From: a candidate division WWE3 bacterium RIFCSPLOWO2_01_FULL_39_13
GTDB taxonomy: Bacteria; Patescibacteriota; WWE3; 2-01-FULL-39-13
Assembly (NCBI GenBank): GCA_001772665.1
Contig: MEVH01000027.1
Coordinates: 17,008-30,370, forward strand
Direction of reading: 5' to 3'
Length of the DNA stretch: 13,363 nucleotides
In this document: piece after piece, positions 12,887 to 13,363 of the stretch
Position numbering within the stretch: the first letter of the stretch is position 1
How the letters are laid out: the number at the start of each line of letters is the position of its first letter
Made by a program: the position numbers and the translations under genes
Notes under the pieces: model-generated
Databases searched by the model: none
Seen by the model: the letters and a program-made list of their open reading frames with translations, nothing else
What the model was told of the DNA's origin: nothing

Positions 12887-12931
12887 CCCAATATTATACA
12901 TTTTCAATTTTAATAGAAAAAACAATGAGCC

Positions 12932-13264
12932 CTAACTCTTATTTAATAATGATAAAATCTTTTCTGCCGAAACAAGTATTATTACGGCAAGAATATCAAA
13001 AATTATCCAGGTGTCTTTATTCATATAAATTGGAATAATAGGATTGAAAATAATAGCCAGCAGAAACATCACCACTGCGCCAATAGCCTTTTTCTTGAGG
13101 TAAAAATTGTACGACAAAAAAAACGATGTACCACTAACTACAATCCTGGAAATCTGATAGTAAAAATAGGGTAAGTCCAGAAATGCGAAGATTAGTAAAA
13201 CACTTGAAATAGCTACCAGGATCTTAGTTATCTTAAAGTCCAATTTCATTTCTGAATGAGACAT
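12932..13264 (-). CDS. small four-helix membrane protein, DUF6804-like
   Basis: The 110-residue protein is almost entirely hydrophobic, with helices at about 14-33, 41-55, 61-80 and 86-100. The features YFYYQISRIVV and IIFNPIIPIYMNKDTWIIFDI match the pattern of small membrane proteins of the DUF6804 type (Y-Y-x-x-x-R, then FNP-x-x-P and a Trp before the last helix). The function of the family is unknown. I chose the ATG at 13264; a GTG at 13273 and an ATG at 13249 are also possible. A TATACT lies 4 bases before the GTG. Confidence 0.7.
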   Translation of the reverse strand: MSHSEMKLDFKITKILVAISSVLLIFAFLDLPYFYYQISRIVVSGTSFFLSYNFYLKKKAIGAVVMFLLAIIFNPIIPIYMNKDTWIIFDILAVIILVSAEKILSLLNKS

Positions 13265-13314
13265 AAAAATCACGTTAAGTATACGATATCAACAGATCTT
13301 TGAAAATAACCCGA

Positions 13315-13360
13315 GTTAGATCATATTAAATGTCATCGTAGACCACCCTGTTAGATCATA
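13315..13360. repeat. 11-bp direct repeat pair at the right edge
   Basis: GTTAGATCATA occurs at 13315-13325 and again at 13350-13360, 35 bp apart, just upstream of the gene ending at 13264. It could be a pair of regulator binding sites; the window ends here. Confidence 0.3.
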
Positions 13361-13363
13361 ATT

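Overview
The window is AT-rich DNA of bacterial character. The left end carries housekeeping genes: a ClpC/ClpB-type ATPase cut by the window edge, ribosomal protein L19 with a charged N-terminal extension, and a YraN-family protein. The rest is accessory: small membrane and secreted proteins, a toxin-antitoxin remnant, and nucleotide-handling enzymes. Weak or absent Shine-Dalgarno sites, compact genes and this gene mix would fit a Candidate Phyla Radiation (Patescibacteria) genome. That placement is an inference from gene style, not a phylogeny.

Layout. 1-1850 (+): clp ATPase, rplS, yraN. 1880-2414 (-): a hicB-hicA pair in which hicA is frameshifted. 2488-2628 (+): the last 46 codons of a HAD hydrolase. 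2613-7911: a segment bounded by two 124-bp direct copies differing at 3 positions. Inside it are a diverged HAM1/ITPase-like gene (-), a 16-codon mini-ORF with a textbook ribosome binding site, and a tight + strand operon. The operon encodes a SPOUT-like methyltransferase, a flavoprotein/class II aldolase fusion, two class I SAM methyltransferases and a Zeta-toxin-like P-loop kinase. 7873-10005 (-): HIT protein, nucleoside 2-deoxyribosyltransferase-like gene with an internal stop, nucleotidyltransferase-like protein, and a four-helix membrane protein. 10112-13264 (-): mostly membrane-anchored or secreted hypothetical proteins, one of them frameshifted, plus a probable mini-gene at 11426-11527.

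The main finding is the 2613-7911 segment. The left repeat copy is joined to the HAD tail and still contains the 3' end of the HIT gene. The right copy is joined to the intact HIT gene. Removing the cargo and one copy restores a simple convergent HAD-HIT gene pair, so the cargo looks inserted at that junction, as in single-crossover integration of a circle. Several cargo proteins keep their family fold signatures but lack or change usual catalytic residues. With kinase, flavoprotein, aldolase and methyltransferases together, the operon looks like an uncharacterised small-molecule or peptide-tailoring pathway. Its product cannot be read from sequence alone.

Two genes (hicA and the gene at 12198-12886) are broken by one-base changes in homopolymers, and one (8275-8673) by an in-frame TGA. 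These may be real decay or assembly errors.
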